Assembly (NCBI RefSeq): GCF_017592395.1
Contig: NZ_JAGFOU010000013.1
Span: 43,168 to 90,931, forward strand
Length of the DNA: 47,764 nt
Origin: Actinomyces bowdenii
Lineage (GTDB): Bacteria > Actinomycetota > Actinomycetes > Actinomycetales > Actinomycetaceae
Direction of reading: 5' to 3'
Made by a program: the position numbers and the translations under genes. This document shows positions 1-8,821 of the stretch, in pieces. The number at the start of each line of letters is the position of its first letter. Positions within the stretch are counted from its first letter, which is position 1. Under the pieces are notes generated by a model. That model was not told the origin of the DNA. It made no database searches and saw nothing but the letters and a program-made list of their open reading frames with translations.

Positions 1-85
1 CCCCCGCCCTCCCCCCCCCCCCCCCCCCGGGCCCGCCCCGCGCCCCCGCCCCGGGGGCCCCGCCCGCGGGTCCGCCTGGCACGAG
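1..85. other. C-rich contig edge
   Basis: The first 85 bases are almost only C and G, starting with a near-unbroken C run. No gene is visible. The run probably marks a contig end or a sequencing artefact, as the last bases of the window are a G run. Confidence 0.6.
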
Positions 86-802
86 TCACACGATGCGGCG
101 GGCCACCGCCCATCGGGTCAGCTCATTGCGATTGGACAGCTGGAGCTTGCGCAGCACCGCCGAGACATGCGTCTCCACCGTCTTGATGGAGATGAACAGC
201 TCCGAGGCGCACTCCTTGTAGGTGTAGCCCCGGGCGATGAGGCGCATGACCTCGCGCTCACGGGCCGAGAGCCGGTCGAGCTCGGAATCGGCCACCGCCA
301 CCTCGCCCGCCCCGGCCCCGAAGGCGTCCAGGACGAAGCCGGCCAGGCGCGGGGAGAAGGCCGCGTCCCCGGCGGCCACGCGGCGCACCGCCTGGGCCAG
401 GTCCTCGGTGGAGATCGCCTTGGTGACGTACCCGCGGGCACCGGCGCGGATGACGCCGACGACGTCCTCGGAGGCGTCCGAGACCGACAGGGCCAGGAAG
501 CGGGTGCCGGGCACCTCGTGGCAGGCGGCCACGACCTCGGCGCCTCCCCCGCCGTCGCCGCCGGGCAGGTGCACGTCCAGCAGGACGACGTCGGGGCGCA
601 GGGCGTGGACGGCGGCGATGGCGCCCTCGACGTCGTCGGCCTCGGCGACGACGTCGAGGTCCGGGGCGTGGGCGGTCAGCTCGGCGCGCACCCCGGTGCG
701 CACCAGGGCGTGGTCGTCGACGACCAGGACGCGCAGGGCAGGGCCCTCCTGGCACTCGACGCGGGGGTCGGCGGGATCGGTGGAAGGGGGTGGGGTGGTC
801 AT
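86..802 (-). CDS. NarL/LuxR-family response regulator
   Basis: A 238-aa two-component response regulator. The receiver domain covers about residues 23-140, with acidic pair D29/D30, phospho-acceptor D76 (in LLDVHLPG) and conserved K128. A GerE/LuxR helix-turn-helix follows at about 177-238, with the typical SAREREVMRLIARG and IKTVETHVSAVLRKL segments. The ATG at 802 was chosen because AGGAG lies five bases upstream; an ATG 21 bases earlier would overlap that site. The gene follows the sensor kinase on the same strand after 86 bp and is surely its partner. It probably binds DNA and controls the PspC-type membrane genes across the divergent promoter; that target is an inference. Confidence 0.93.
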   Translation of the reverse strand: MTTPPPSTDPADPRVECQEGPALRVLVVDDHALVRTGVRAELTAHAPDLDVVAEADDVEGAIAAVHALRPDVVLLDVHLPGGDGGGGAEVVAACHEVPGTRFLALSVSDASEDVVGVIRAGARGYVTKAISTEDLAQAVRRVAAGDAAFSPRLAGFVLDAFGAGAGEVAVADSELDRLSAREREVMRLIARGYTYKECASELFISIKTVETHVSAVLRKLQLSNRNELTRWAVARRIV

Positions 803-888
803 GGGAACTCCTGTCTTTCTCAACTCTTCCTCGATGCTCGTCAGCGCTTCCGCGGTGCCTGCGGCGCCTCCGCGGCGCGCCGGCGGTC

Positions 889-2244
889 TCAGTCCGGGGC
901 GGGCAGGACCAGGTGGACCTCGGTGCCCCGCTCCAGGCGGCGCAGGCGGGCCTGGCCCCCATGGCGCTCCATGCGGGCGATGATGGACTCCCGCACGCCG
1001 TGGCGGTCGGGGGCGATCTCGGCCAGATCCTCCAGCTCGAAGCCCTCACCGCGGTCACGGATGAACACCTCGGTGCCCCGGGCCCCGGCCTCCACGTAGA
1101 GGGAGACCGGCGGGGCGCCGTGGCGCACGGCGTTGGACAGCGCCTCGCGCGCCGCGGCCACCACCGCCTCGGTGGAGCGGTCGGGGACGCGGTCGCCGAC
1201 GCAGACGGCATCCACCGCCACCCCGTAACGGTCCTCGATCTCACCGGCGAGATCCTGGAAGGCCTCGGCCACCGAGGCGCCCGGCTCGGGGCGGTCGGTG
1301 TAGAGCCAGGCCCGCAGCTCGCGCTCCTGGGAGCGGGCCAGGCGGGCGACCACCTCCGGCTCGCCCGAGCGCCGGCGGATGAGGGTGAGGGTCTGGAGGA
1401 CCGAGTCATGCAGGTGGGCGGCGATATCGGCGCGCTCGGCCTGGCGGGCCTCGGCGGCGCGGGTCTCGGCCAGGGCGCGGTTGGTGCGCAGCCACAGGGG
1501 CGCCAGCACCAGGCCGATGCCCACCACCAGGGCACCGCCCGTGAGGCCGCCGGCCAGCAGCGCTCGTGGCGGGGTCTCGGAGGCCGCCCACAGCACGATG
1601 CCCACGGCGGCCAGCACCACTCCCCCCGCCAGGCGCAGCCCGGCGCCGGGGCGGCGCGCCGGGCCGGTGAGCGCATCGGCCTGGGACCAGGCCAGGGCCG
1701 CCCCGGCCACGATGATGACCAGGGGCAGCAGGACGCCGCCGTCCCGCAGGCCACCGGTGCGCCACAGGGCGGCCAGGCCCGCCATGGCCAGGAGGGCGCC
1801 TCCGCCCAGGGCCGTGCCCAGGCGGTGCGGGACGGCGGAGCCCGCGGTGGGGCGTGGGGCCAGGCGCCGGCGGGCCGGGGCGGTGGTGCCCCAGGCCTCG
1901 GCCCAGGGGTCGCCCGCGGGCACCGCCACCCACAGCAGGAGGTAGAGCAGCAGGCCCGCGCCCCCGGCCAGGGCCAGCAGGACGGCGGCCAGGCGCATCT
2001 GCCTCACCGGCAGGCCCAGGTGGGCCCCCACTCCCGCGCACACCCCGGCGAGGAGGGCGGGGCGGCGGGAGGAGGCGGGCTCGGGCGCTGGGACGTGGAG
2101 CGGGGCAGGGGCCAGGCGCCGCCCGGGGCGCCGGAGCGGCAGGCGCCGGGAGGCCGGGGCGGCGGGGCCGGACGGCGCGGCGCGGCTGGCGGGGCCCTGT
2201 GGACCGGCCTGCCCCAGGACGCGGCCGGGCTGCGTCGTCATCAT
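889..2244 (-). CDS. PspC-domain sensor histidine kinase
   Basis: A 451-aa membrane histidine kinase. Residues 1-58 are a Pro/Ala/Arg-rich cytoplasmic tail. A PspC domain follows (about 60-110, core RRPALLAGVCAGVGAHLGL plus its hydrophobic helix), then roughly four more hydrophobic segments (about 145-165, 168-187, 203-222, 228-252). The HisKA_3 dimerisation helix carries H279-D280, and the HATPase_c domain shows an N-box (EALSNAVRH, 367-375) and a G-box (DRGEGF, 397-402). The ATG at 2244 begins an MMTT start; the open frame extends further upstream without a better start. Actinobacterial kinases of this build usually sense cell-envelope stress. The regulator gene lies immediately downstream. 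Confidence 0.92.
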   Translation of the reverse strand: MMTTQPGRVLGQAGPQGPASRAAPSGPAAPASRRLPLRRPGRRLAPAPLHVPAPEPASSRRPALLAGVCAGVGAHLGLPVRQMRLAAVLLALAGGAGLLLYLLLWVAVPAGDPWAEAWGTTAPARRRLAPRPTAGSAVPHRLGTALGGGALLAMAGLAALWRTGGLRDGGVLLPLVIIVAGAALAWSQADALTGPARRPGAGLRLAGGVVLAAVGIVLWAASETPPRALLAGGLTGGALVVGIGLVLAPLWLRTNRALAETRAAEARQAERADIAAHLHDSVLQTLTLIRRRSGEPEVVARLARSQERELRAWLYTDRPEPGASVAEAFQDLAGEIEDRYGVAVDAVCVGDRVPDRSTEAVVAAAREALSNAVRHGAPPVSLYVEAGARGTEVFIRDRGEGFELEDLAEIAPDRHGVRESIIARMERHGGQARLRRLERGTEVHLVLPAPD

Positions 2245-2293
2245 GGCCTCATCATGCCCCCATCCCGTCCGGATGCGGGCCCCAGGGGCCTGG

Positions 2294-2344
2294 ATCAGGG
2301 GAGGCCCGCCCCGATATCCGGGGCCTATCAGGGGGTTCCCTGAT
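2294..2344. promoter_or_regulatory. Inverted repeat ATCAGGG-N4-CCCTGAT in divergent promoter
   Basis: The 134-bp gap between the kinase (leftward) and the first membrane protein gene (rightward) holds a perfect 7-4-7 inverted repeat, ATCAGGG GGTT CCCTGAT, at 2327-2344. A further ATCAGGG half-site lies at 2294-2300, 33 bp (about three helical turns) away. This is a plausible binding site for the adjacent LuxR regulator; no binding data support it. Confidence 0.5.
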
Positions 2345-2378
2345 CGCGCGGCCAACGGGCGCGGCGCAGGATGAGGGC

Positions 2379-3734
2379 ATGGATGACAGCGCCCCGCACC
2401 ACCACATCCCCTCCTCCCCGACCGGCGGCCCCGCCCCAGGCGATCCCCCGCATCGCCTGGACCAGGTCGCGGGACCCCACCAGCGCCCCGGCCCAGGCGG
2501 GCGCATGGGGCCCGGACGGCGCCTGAGCCTGGTGGTCCTGGCCCTGTCCCTGCTGGCCACGGCCCTCCTGTGCCTCCTGCTGGCGCGCGGCGCCGTCGGC
2601 CTGGTCAACGGGGGCCTGCTCCTGATCGGCCTGCCGGTGGCGATCCTGGGTGCCGGGATCATCGTCAGCGGGCTGCGGCGCCGCCGCGGCGGATGGATGA
2701 GCCTGCTGGGCTGGCCCGCCCTCCTGGTGGCCCTGCCCGTCCTGGCCCTGGGGGCCGTGGTCCCCACCGCGGTGCGGGCCATCCCGCCCCGGGGGATGGA
2801 GCAGGCGGTGGGACGGACCACCTACACCTGGCAGGACCTGGTCGAGGCCGGCAGCGGGACGAGCCGGGAGCTGCCGGTGGTCGCCGCGGGCGAGGTGGTC
2901 CTGGACCTGCGCGAGATGCCGCAGGAGGCCCGGGGCGCCGAGGCCGGGGACCTGGCACTGAGCGCGATCGATGTGGAGCTCGGCGCTGGCGAGGTGCGGA
3001 TCCTGGCCGGCGAGGACGCCCCCATCACGGTGGAGGCCGAGTCCTCCAGGGCCAGGTTCTCGGCCCGCGTGCCCCAGGCCTGGTCCATTGACGAGGCGGT
3101 GAGCCATGGCGCCGGGGACCGGGGCGGCTGGGATATGTGGGACACGGATGTCCCGGACGTGTGGGATGAGGACGAGTACACGCCGGACGGCTCCCCCGCC
3201 CGGATGACCACCAGGTCCGAGGGCGCGCTGGACTCGGCGGTCCTGCGCTCACCGGCCGCGCAGTCCAGCGGCACGGGTCTGACGGTGCGGGCGCGCCTGG
3301 GTGCCGGCCGGATCATCGTCAACGGCCCCCAGGAGGTGACCTGGGAGGGGGACGCCTCCCAGGAGGTGTGGGTCGTGGAGTACTGGCGCGATGAGACCGG
3401 GCGGATCCATCTCGATGACCATGACCTCGTCGTCCCGGGCATGACCCACCCGGCGATCGGCGCCCGCAGGGCGCAGCAGTGCGTGGAGCAGGCCCGAGGC
3501 GCCGCCTCCAGCACCGCCGATGATGACGCGCCGTGGGACTCCGATGAGGACCGGGACCACTACGACCGCGACTGGGAGGCGTGGGAGGACCTCGATGAGC
3601 TCACCGCCGAGCAGAGGCGGGCCTACAGCGACTGCGCACGGCAGGCCGCCACGGACCAGGGGCAGGCGGCCACCGCCAGTCCCGCGCCCAGCCCCGCGCC
3701 ATCAGCCGCGCCCTCGGCCAGCGCCACTGACTGA
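2379..3734 (+). CDS. Membrane protein, PspC-less paralogue of the downstream gene
   Basis: A 451-aa protein with a polar N-terminus (1-45), three hydrophobic segments (about 48-70, 72-98, 105-130) and a long, acidic, presumably extracytoplasmic C-terminal domain ending in a Ser/Ala/Pro-rich tail. It aligns by eye with the C-terminal half of the protein at 3803-6040: both have an RRRRGGW turn, TxYTWxDLV, LDLRxMPxEA, PGMxHPAIGA and EDLDEL near the C-terminus. It lacks the PspC domain of that paralogue. The ATG at 2379 starts just after the block shared with the paralogue would need it; the ribosome site is weak (GAGGG close to the start). Function unknown; the context suggests an envelope-stress output. 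Confidence 0.8.
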   Translation: MDDSAPHHHIPSSPTGGPAPGDPPHRLDQVAGPHQRPGPGGRMGPGRRLSLVVLALSLLATALLCLLLARGAVGLVNGGLLLIGLPVAILGAGIIVSGLRRRRGGWMSLLGWPALLVALPVLALGAVVPTAVRAIPPRGMEQAVGRTTYTWQDLVEAGSGTSRELPVVAAGEVVLDLREMPQEARGAEAGDLALSAIDVELGAGEVRILAGEDAPITVEAESSRARFSARVPQAWSIDEAVSHGAGDRGGWDMWDTDVPDVWDEDEYTPDGSPARMTTRSEGALDSAVLRSPAAQSSGTGLTVRARLGAGRIIVNGPQEVTWEGDASQEVWVVEYWRDETGRIHLDDHDLVVPGMTHPAIGARRAQQCVEQARGAASSTADDDAPWDSDEDRDHYDRDWEAWEDLDELTAEQRRAYSDCARQAATDQGQAATASPAPSPAPSAAPSASATD

Positions 3735-3802
3735 CCCCGCCACCGCAACCCGAGCATTCCCCCACCCATGTTGACGACAACGACGACCTTCAGGAGCCAG
3801 CC

Positions 3803-6040
3803 ATGAGCGCCGATGACCCCCAGCACCCCTCCCCCGGCGACGGCGGCGCCGAGCACCGCGACGGTGCGGATCGGGGCGCTGCGGCCTCCACGCCGCCCCA
3901 CCAGCCGGCCGATCACCCGGCCGATCATCCGGCTGAGGACCGCCCGGCGCCCGACGGCCACCATGCCGGCCAGCACCGCCCGCAGGACCGGCCCGGTCCG
4001 GGCAGCCAGGCGCCCCCGGGCGCTGAGGCGCCCGGCGACCCGCGGATCAACCCCTTCGCCACGGCGCCCGGCGGCGCGGGGGGTCCGGGCCGGGGCCGCA
4101 CCCCAGAGGCGCTGAGCGGCTTCTTCGCCTCCATCCGCCGCTCCGGCCTGGTGCGCACCCAGGAGCGCTGGGTGGGCGGAGTGGCCGGGGGCGTGGCCCG
4201 CCGCCTGGACCTCGACCCGGCCCTGGTGCGCTGCGTGTGGGTGGTCATCACCGTCATCTCAGGGCTCGGCCTCATCGTCTACGGCCTGGCCTGGGCCCTG
4301 CTGCCCGAGGAGTCCGACGGGCGCATCCACGCCGAGCAGGCACTGGCCGGGAGCTTCGATGCGGGCCTGGCGGGGGCGATGGGGTCGATGGCGATCGGTC
4401 TGCCCCTGCTCGACGGCGGCCTGGTGCCCACCTGGTACGTCGAGGCCTGGGGCCTGCCGGTCTTCGGCGGCCTCCTGTGGGGCCTGTTCTGGATCGGCGC
4501 TCTGATCCTGGTGATCGTGGGCTGGACCAACTACTCCAAGGATCGCGGCCGTCGCGGTCCCGCCCAGCGCCCGGCGCCCTTGAGCGCTCAGGCCTCCGGC
4601 GGTTGGCCAGCGCCGAGCCCTGAGCCTGCCGCGCACCACGGGTCCGCGGCGCACCCTGGACCCGGTGCGGGGATGTCCCAGGCCGCGGCCGGCCACCAGC
4701 CTCACGGCGCAACGGCTCCGCCTCTCGGCGCCGCGCCCTCCCCCGTGCCCCGACCCACGGCTCACCCCAGCGCCGCCTATCCCGGCGCACCGGGGCCTGT
4801 GAGGCCGGGACACCGGCCTGGGCACAGCCCCCGGCCCCCGCACCGCCCGGGCCCTGGCCGGGGCACCAGCCTGGCTGTCCTGGGGCTGGTCCTCCTGGCC
4901 TGCGCCGGCGCGCTGCTGGCGCTCAGCTCCGGGGCCCTCGGCGTCGTGGAGAGCCTGATCTGCCTGATCGGGGCGGTGCTCATCATCCTGGGCGGGGGGA
5001 CCATTGCCAGTGCCCTGCGGCGGCGCCGGGGCGGCTGGATCGCGGGCGTGGGCGTGCCGGTGCTCCTGCTGGCGGTGCCCGCCCTCACCACGGGACTGGT
5101 CCTCCAGCATCGGGCCCACTGGCAGCAGGACGAGGTGATCGTCGAGGGGAGCGAGACGGTCTACACCTGGGAGGACCTGGTCTCCGGCACCGAGCAGATC
5201 CAGGAGCTCAGGAGTGGCGCGGATGCCATCATCCTGGATCTGCGGGATATGCCCGCTGAGGCCAGCGGTGCGCACAGCCTGTCGGTCGAGCTGGTGACGG
5301 GCAGGCTGCAGGTCCTCACCCACCCCGGCCGCTCCCTGCGGATCACCTCCGAGACCGGGGCGGGAGCCGTGAGCGCCGACCTCGTGAGCCAGTGGCGCGC
5401 CACGAGCGACAGCGCCATCCCCGCTCTCAGGCTCCAGCCCTCCAGCACCGAGGACTACACGCTCTCCGGAGAGCGGATCACCCGGTACGCCGCGGAGTCG
5501 GCCGGGCCGGGCAGGGAGGTGGCGCTGACCTCGCCCGCGGCGCAGGCGGCCGGCCCCGCCCTGACGATCGACGTCGAGATGGCCGCGGGCGTGCTCGAGG
5601 TCACCGAGGTGCCGGAGGAGACCACGTGGACGGGCGACCCCGCCCAGAAGGCCTGGGTGGTCAGCACCTGGACCGATGCCGACGGCACCCGGCACAGCGG
5701 GCTGGGCGTCTCGCCCGTGCCCGGGATGGAGCACCCCGCCATCGGCGCCGACATCGCCGCCTCCTGCCTGACGGGCACGAGCCTGGAGGACCGCGACGGG
5801 GACGAGGCCTGGGAGGACCTCGATGAGCTCTCCGCGGCCGACCGCGAGCGCTATGAGGCCTGCGTGTCCCGCAGGGTGCAGGAGGCGGGCGCCCCATCCT
5901 CCCCCGGTGATGCCAGCAGTGCTGAGCCGAGCGAGCGGCCCAGCGCCACCGCCGCACCCACTGCGGATCCCGGCGCCGAGCCGGGCGCGGGCACCGGCCA
6001 GTCGGCCTCCGCCGAGCCCTCGGCCTCGCCGACCCCGTGA
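3803..6040 (+). CDS. PspC domain-containing membrane protein
   Basis: A 745-aa protein. Residues 1-105 are a Pro/His/Asp-rich cytoplasmic tail with ADHPA-type repeats. The PspC domain (about 112-170) has the core VRTQERWVGGVAGGVARRLD and a following membrane helix; two further hydrophobic stretches follow near 190-240. After a Pro/His-rich linker come three more hydrophobic segments and a C-terminal exported domain shared with the upstream gene (YTWEDLV, LDLRDMPAEA, PGMEHPAIGA, EDLDEL), then a Ser/Pro/Ala tail. AGGAG seven bases before the ATG fixes the start. It sits 68 bp behind its paralogue, likely in one operon. PspC proteins respond to membrane stress; the role of the exported domain is unknown. 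Confidence 0.88.
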   Translation: MSADDPQHPSPGDGGAEHRDGADRGAAASTPPHQPADHPADHPAEDRPAPDGHHAGQHRPQDRPGPGSQAPPGAEAPGDPRINPFATAPGGAGGPGRGRTPEALSGFFASIRRSGLVRTQERWVGGVAGGVARRLDLDPALVRCVWVVITVISGLGLIVYGLAWALLPEESDGRIHAEQALAGSFDAGLAGAMGSMAIGLPLLDGGLVPTWYVEAWGLPVFGGLLWGLFWIGALILVIVGWTNYSKDRGRRGPAQRPAPLSAQASGGWPAPSPEPAAHHGSAAHPGPGAGMSQAAAGHQPHGATAPPLGAAPSPVPRPTAHPSAAYPGAPGPVRPGHRPGHSPRPPHRPGPGRGTSLAVLGLVLLACAGALLALSSGALGVVESLICLIGAVLIILGGGTIASALRRRRGGWIAGVGVPVLLLAVPALTTGLVLQHRAHWQQDEVIVEGSETVYTWEDLVSGTEQIQELRSGADAIILDLRDMPAEASGAHSLSVELVTGRLQVLTHPGRSLRITSETGAGAVSADLVSQWRATSDSAIPALRLQPSSTEDYTLSGERITRYAAESAGPGREVALTSPAAQAAGPALTIDVEMAAGVLEVTEVPEETTWTGDPAQKAWVVSTWTDADGTRHSGLGVSPVPGMEHPAIGADIAASCLTGTSLEDRDGDEAWEDLDELSAADRERYEACVSRRVQEAGAPSSPGDASSAEPSERPSATAAPTADPGAEPGAGTGQSASAEPSASPTP

Positions 6041-6156
6041 GGCCCTCGGGCGCCCGCAGGCGCCCCGGCCCTCGACGTCAACCACCGACACAGACCCGCA
6101 GGCACGAGCCCCGCGGGCAGACCCCGAGCAGACCCTGCAGACAAGGAGTGAGGACC

Positions 6157-6783
6157 ATGAGCGATACGCATGAGGCCCGCAGCAACCCCCGTTCCCCCGA
6201 GGCCGAGCCGACCACGCAGCCCGAGGCCGAGCCGACCACGCAGCCCGAGGCCGAGCCGACCACGCAGATGGCCACGGGGATGGCCACTGAGGCGGCCGGC
6301 GGGCCGACGACCGAGGTGATCACCGCCTCGAGGACCGACGCGACCGCCGAGCCGAGCCCGGGAGAGGTGCGGAGCAGCCGGGAGGCCCAGACCTCCGTCC
6401 TGCCCGCCGATCCCCGAGAGCCGGCGGTGGCCGCCGAGGCGCAGCCCCCGGGTGGCACGGCCCCGGGCAGCGCCGCCCGCAGCGCCGGGGAGCGCCGGGC
6501 ACCGCAGGGTCCCGGCGCGCCGCTGGGTGGGCCGGATCCGCAGGCTCAGGATGCGGTGTGGTCGGCCAGGACCGTGGCGGGCGCAGGTGCCGCCGAGCCC
6601 CGGGGGATGAGCCCGGCCACGCTCGTGTGGGGCGCGATCCTGCTGCTGGTGGGGGTGCTGCTGGTGGTTGTCGGCCTGGGGGTGCGCGTCGATCTGGTGA
6701 GCACCGGGATCGTCATCCTGGCGGCGGCCGGCGCGGTGCTGCTGGTCATGGCGCTCATCCCCCGGCGCGGCTCGCGCTCCTGA
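6157..6783 (+). CDS. Pro/Thr-rich protein with two C-terminal membrane helices
   Basis: A 208-aa protein. Its first ~150 residues are low-complexity (Ala, Pro, Glu, Thr) and contain three exact PEAEPTTQ repeats. Two hydrophobic helices follow (about 160-180 and 184-203), ending in a short basic tail RRGSRS. Both ends would lie on the cytoplasmic side if the long acidic tail stays inside. AAGGAG lies upstream of the ATG at 6157. It follows the PspC gene by 116 bp on the same strand, so it probably belongs to the same envelope module. No known family is recognised. Confidence 0.8.
   Translation: MSDTHEARSNPRSPEAEPTTQPEAEPTTQPEAEPTTQMATGMATEAAGGPTTEVITASRTDATAEPSPGEVRSSREAQTSVLPADPREPAVAAEAQPPGGTAPGSAARSAGERRAPQGPGAPLGGPDPQAQDAVWSARTVAGAGAAEPRGMSPATLVWGAILLLVGVLLVVVGLGVRVDLVSTGIVILAAAGAVLLVMALIPRRGSRS
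6196..6267 (+). repeat. Three exact 24-bp in-frame tandem repeats
   Basis: Three identical 24-bp units encode PEAEPTTQ three times near the N-terminus of the gene at 6157. Because the unit is a multiple of three, copy-number change would alter tail length without a frameshift. Confidence 0.9.
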
Positions 6784-6799
6784 GGCCTGCGCCCGCCTG

Positions 6800-7381
6800 T
6801 CAGCCCTGGTGGACGATGGCGGCCTTGAGCCCCTCCACCGCCTCGTCCCCCAGGTAGTGGCGCACGATCTCCAGGCCGAAGTCGATGGCGGTCCCCATGC
6901 CCCGGGAGGTGATGATGCTGCCGTCGATGACGACGCTCGCCTCGCTGGTGCGGGCGCCGTTGTCGGCCAGGACGCCGAGGAAGGCCGGGTTCGACGTCGC
7001 CTCACGGCCCTCCAGGAGGCCCATCTCGGCCAGGATGGAGGGGGCGGCGCAGATCGCTGCCACCGGGCGTCCGGCCTCGACGCGGGAGCGGACCTCGTCC
7101 ATGAGGCGCTGGCAGGCCTTGAGGTTGGGGGTGCCGGGCAGGCCGCCGGGCAGGACGAGCATGTCGTAGTCGGCCAGGTCCGCCTCATCCAGGGTGCGGT
7201 TGCCGGTGACGATGATGTCGTGGGAGGACACGACGGCGCGGTCCTGGGTGACCGAGATCATGTCGGTGGCGATCCCGGCGCGGAAGAGCAGGTCCACCAC
7301 GGCCAGCGCCTCGACCTCCTCCAGGCCGGGGGCGATGAAGACCGCCACTTTCTTGTCGGTGGTCGCCTGGAAGTCGGGCAT
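6800..7381 (-). CDS. DJ-1/PfpI family protein
   Basis: A 193-aa single-domain protein of the DJ-1/PfpI glutamine-amidotransferase-like fold. The nucleophile elbow is AAICAAPS with its cysteine near residue 106, and the acidic partner glutamate sits in PGLEEVEAL near residue 21. VLPGGLPG is the usual loop before the nucleophile domain. Members act as deglycases, chaperones or redox sensors, and sequence alone does not say which. AGGAGGA lies directly upstream of the ATG at 7381. The gene converges with the membrane protein at 6783 (16-bp gap) and lies behind the FMN reductase after 142 bp, so it may be transcribed on its own. Confidence 0.9.
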   Translation of the reverse strand: MPDFQATTDKKVAVFIAPGLEEVEALAVVDLLFRAGIATDMISVTQDRAVVSSHDIIVTGNRTLDEADLADYDMLVLPGGLPGTPNLKACQRLMDEVRSRVEAGRPVAAICAAPSILAEMGLLEGREATSNPAFLGVLADNGARTSEASVVIDGSIITSRGMGTAIDFGLEIVRHYLGDEAVEGLKAAIVHQG

Positions 7382-7523
7382 GGCTCCTCCTGGATGATGG
7401 GCTCGTCGAGCGGCCGATGGCCTGTCTGCGCACCCTATGCGCCCGCGCAGCCGCGCGGAAGGCCCCGTGGGCCGCTGCCGGCCGGCAGGGGCGCCCTGAG
7501 CGGCCCCGCCCGGCACCGGAGGC

Positions 7524-8054
7524 TCACGCGCTCAGCGCCAGGAACCTGATGAGCTCTTGCGAGGAGGCCCTCACCCGCTCACCCAGCTCGGGCCCCGGGG
7601 CCTGCCCCTGCCACTCCTCCGCGGTGACGAACAGGGCGCTGGGCAGGACGACGGCGCGAAGGGAGGCGAGCATGGGGCGCAGGCTCTGGTCCAGGACCAG
7701 GGTGTGGCGCTGCGTGCCGCCGGTGGCGCCCATCAGGATGGGCAGGCCCCTGAGCGAGTCGCGCGGCAGCACGTCCAGGAAGCACTTGAGCAGCCCGGAG
7801 AAGGAGGCGTTGATGGTGGGGGTCAACAGGACCAGGGCGTCGGCGCTGCGCACCAATTCGATAGCCCGGTGCACCGGTGGGCAGGCCTCGCCGGTGATGA
7901 GGGCGGTGACCACGTCCGTGGCGATCGTGCGCAGCTCGATGTGCTCCACGGCGGTGCCCTGGCGTCGGCGCCCCACCTCATCGGCGATGAGGCGCCCCAG
8001 GCGGCTCGTCCCGGATGCGGGTGCGTGCCCCGCCGATACGACGACCAGTCTCAT
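7524..8054 (-). CDS. NADPH-dependent FMN reductase
   Basis: A 176-aa flavodoxin-fold reductase of the SsuE/CE1759-like group. It opens with MRLVVVSAGHAPASGTSRLG, a flavin-phosphate loop, and has the conserved LTPTINASFSGLLKCFLDVLP segment near 90-110 and a GATGG loop near 120. Such enzymes supply reduced FMN to a partner monooxygenase. AGGAG lies five bases before the ATG, which overlaps the permease stop codon by four bases (ATGA), so the gene is the last of a coupled operon. The acyl-CoA-dehydrogenase-like flavoenzyme at the head of the operon is the obvious candidate partner. Confidence 0.88.
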   Translation of the reverse strand: MRLVVVSAGHAPASGTSRLGRLIADEVGRRRQGTAVEHIELRTIATDVVTALITGEACPPVHRAIELVRSADALVLLTPTINASFSGLLKCFLDVLPRDSLRGLPILMGATGGTQRHTLVLDQSLRPMLASLRAVVLPSALFVTAEEWQGQAPGPELGERVRASSQELIRFLALSA

Positions 8055-8821
8055 GAGCGCTCCTGCCTTTCGCGTCGAGTCGCCAGCGCCCAGCGGGCGA
8101 CGGAGTCGATGAGGTATCCCAGGGTTCCGATGACGACGATGAGGGCGGTGATGTGGTGGTAGGCCAGCTGGTCCTTGGCGTTCATGATCTGGTGGCCCAG
8201 GCCGGAGGTCACCCCCAGCATCTCCGCGGGCACGAGGACCACCCAGGCGATGCCCAGTGCCTGGCGCACCCCAGCCAGCAGCGCCGGACGGGTGGTCGGC
8301 CAGGTCACCCATCGCAGCGCCTCGATGCGGGTGGCTCCCAGGGAGCGGGCCACGGCCAGGTGGCCGGGGCTGACCCGGCGCACGCCGTCGGCCACCGAGC
8401 TGAGCACCGGCCACACGGCCCCGGCGGCCACCAGGGCCACCACGGGCGGATCCCCCACGCCGAAGGCGATGATGACCACCGGTGCCCAGGACAGTGGCGA
8501 GACCATCCGCAGGAACAGCAGGGTCGGGGCCAGGGTGCGGTCCACCGTCGGCCGGGAGCCGATGAGCACTCCCCCGGCGAATCCCACCGCCACCGCCAGG
8601 GCCAGCCCGCACAGGAGGCGGAAGACGCTGGAGGAGGCGGCGTTGAGGAGCACGCCGTCGGCGGCCAGCTCCACCAGGCCGGTCACGGTCCTGGTGGGCG
8701 AGAACTGCTGGACCAGGGGGCGGGAGCGGAACAGGATGTCGGTGGCCAGCCACCACAGCCCGACGGTGGCGGCCACACCCGCCACGGGGGCCAGGAGCCG
8801 GGCTGTGGTCGTGATGCTCAT
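8051..8821 (-). CDS. ABC transporter permease, sulfonate/nitrate/taurine type
   Basis: A 256-aa BPD_transp_1 permease with about six membrane helices. The EAA loop that contacts the ATPase is seen as EALRWVTWPTTRPALLAGVRQ (about 165-185), preceded by VARSLGATR. The end of the protein (QIMNAKDQLAYHHITALIVVIGTLGYLID) is typical of SsuC/TauC permeases. The start overlaps the stop of the binding-protein gene by four bases. It works with the ATPase at 9981 and the binding protein at 8818. The substrate class is inferred from family and neighbours. Confidence 0.92.
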   Translation of the reverse strand: MSITTTARLLAPVAGVAATVGLWWLATDILFRSRPLVQQFSPTRTVTGLVELAADGVLLNAASSSVFRLLCGLALAVAVGFAGGVLIGSRPTVDRTLAPTLLFLRMVSPLSWAPVVIIAFGVGDPPVVALVAAGAVWPVLSSVADGVRRVSPGHLAVARSLGATRIEALRWVTWPTTRPALLAGVRQALGIAWVVLVPAEMLGVTSGLGHQIMNAKDQLAYHHITALIVVIGTLGYLIDSVARWALATRRERQERS

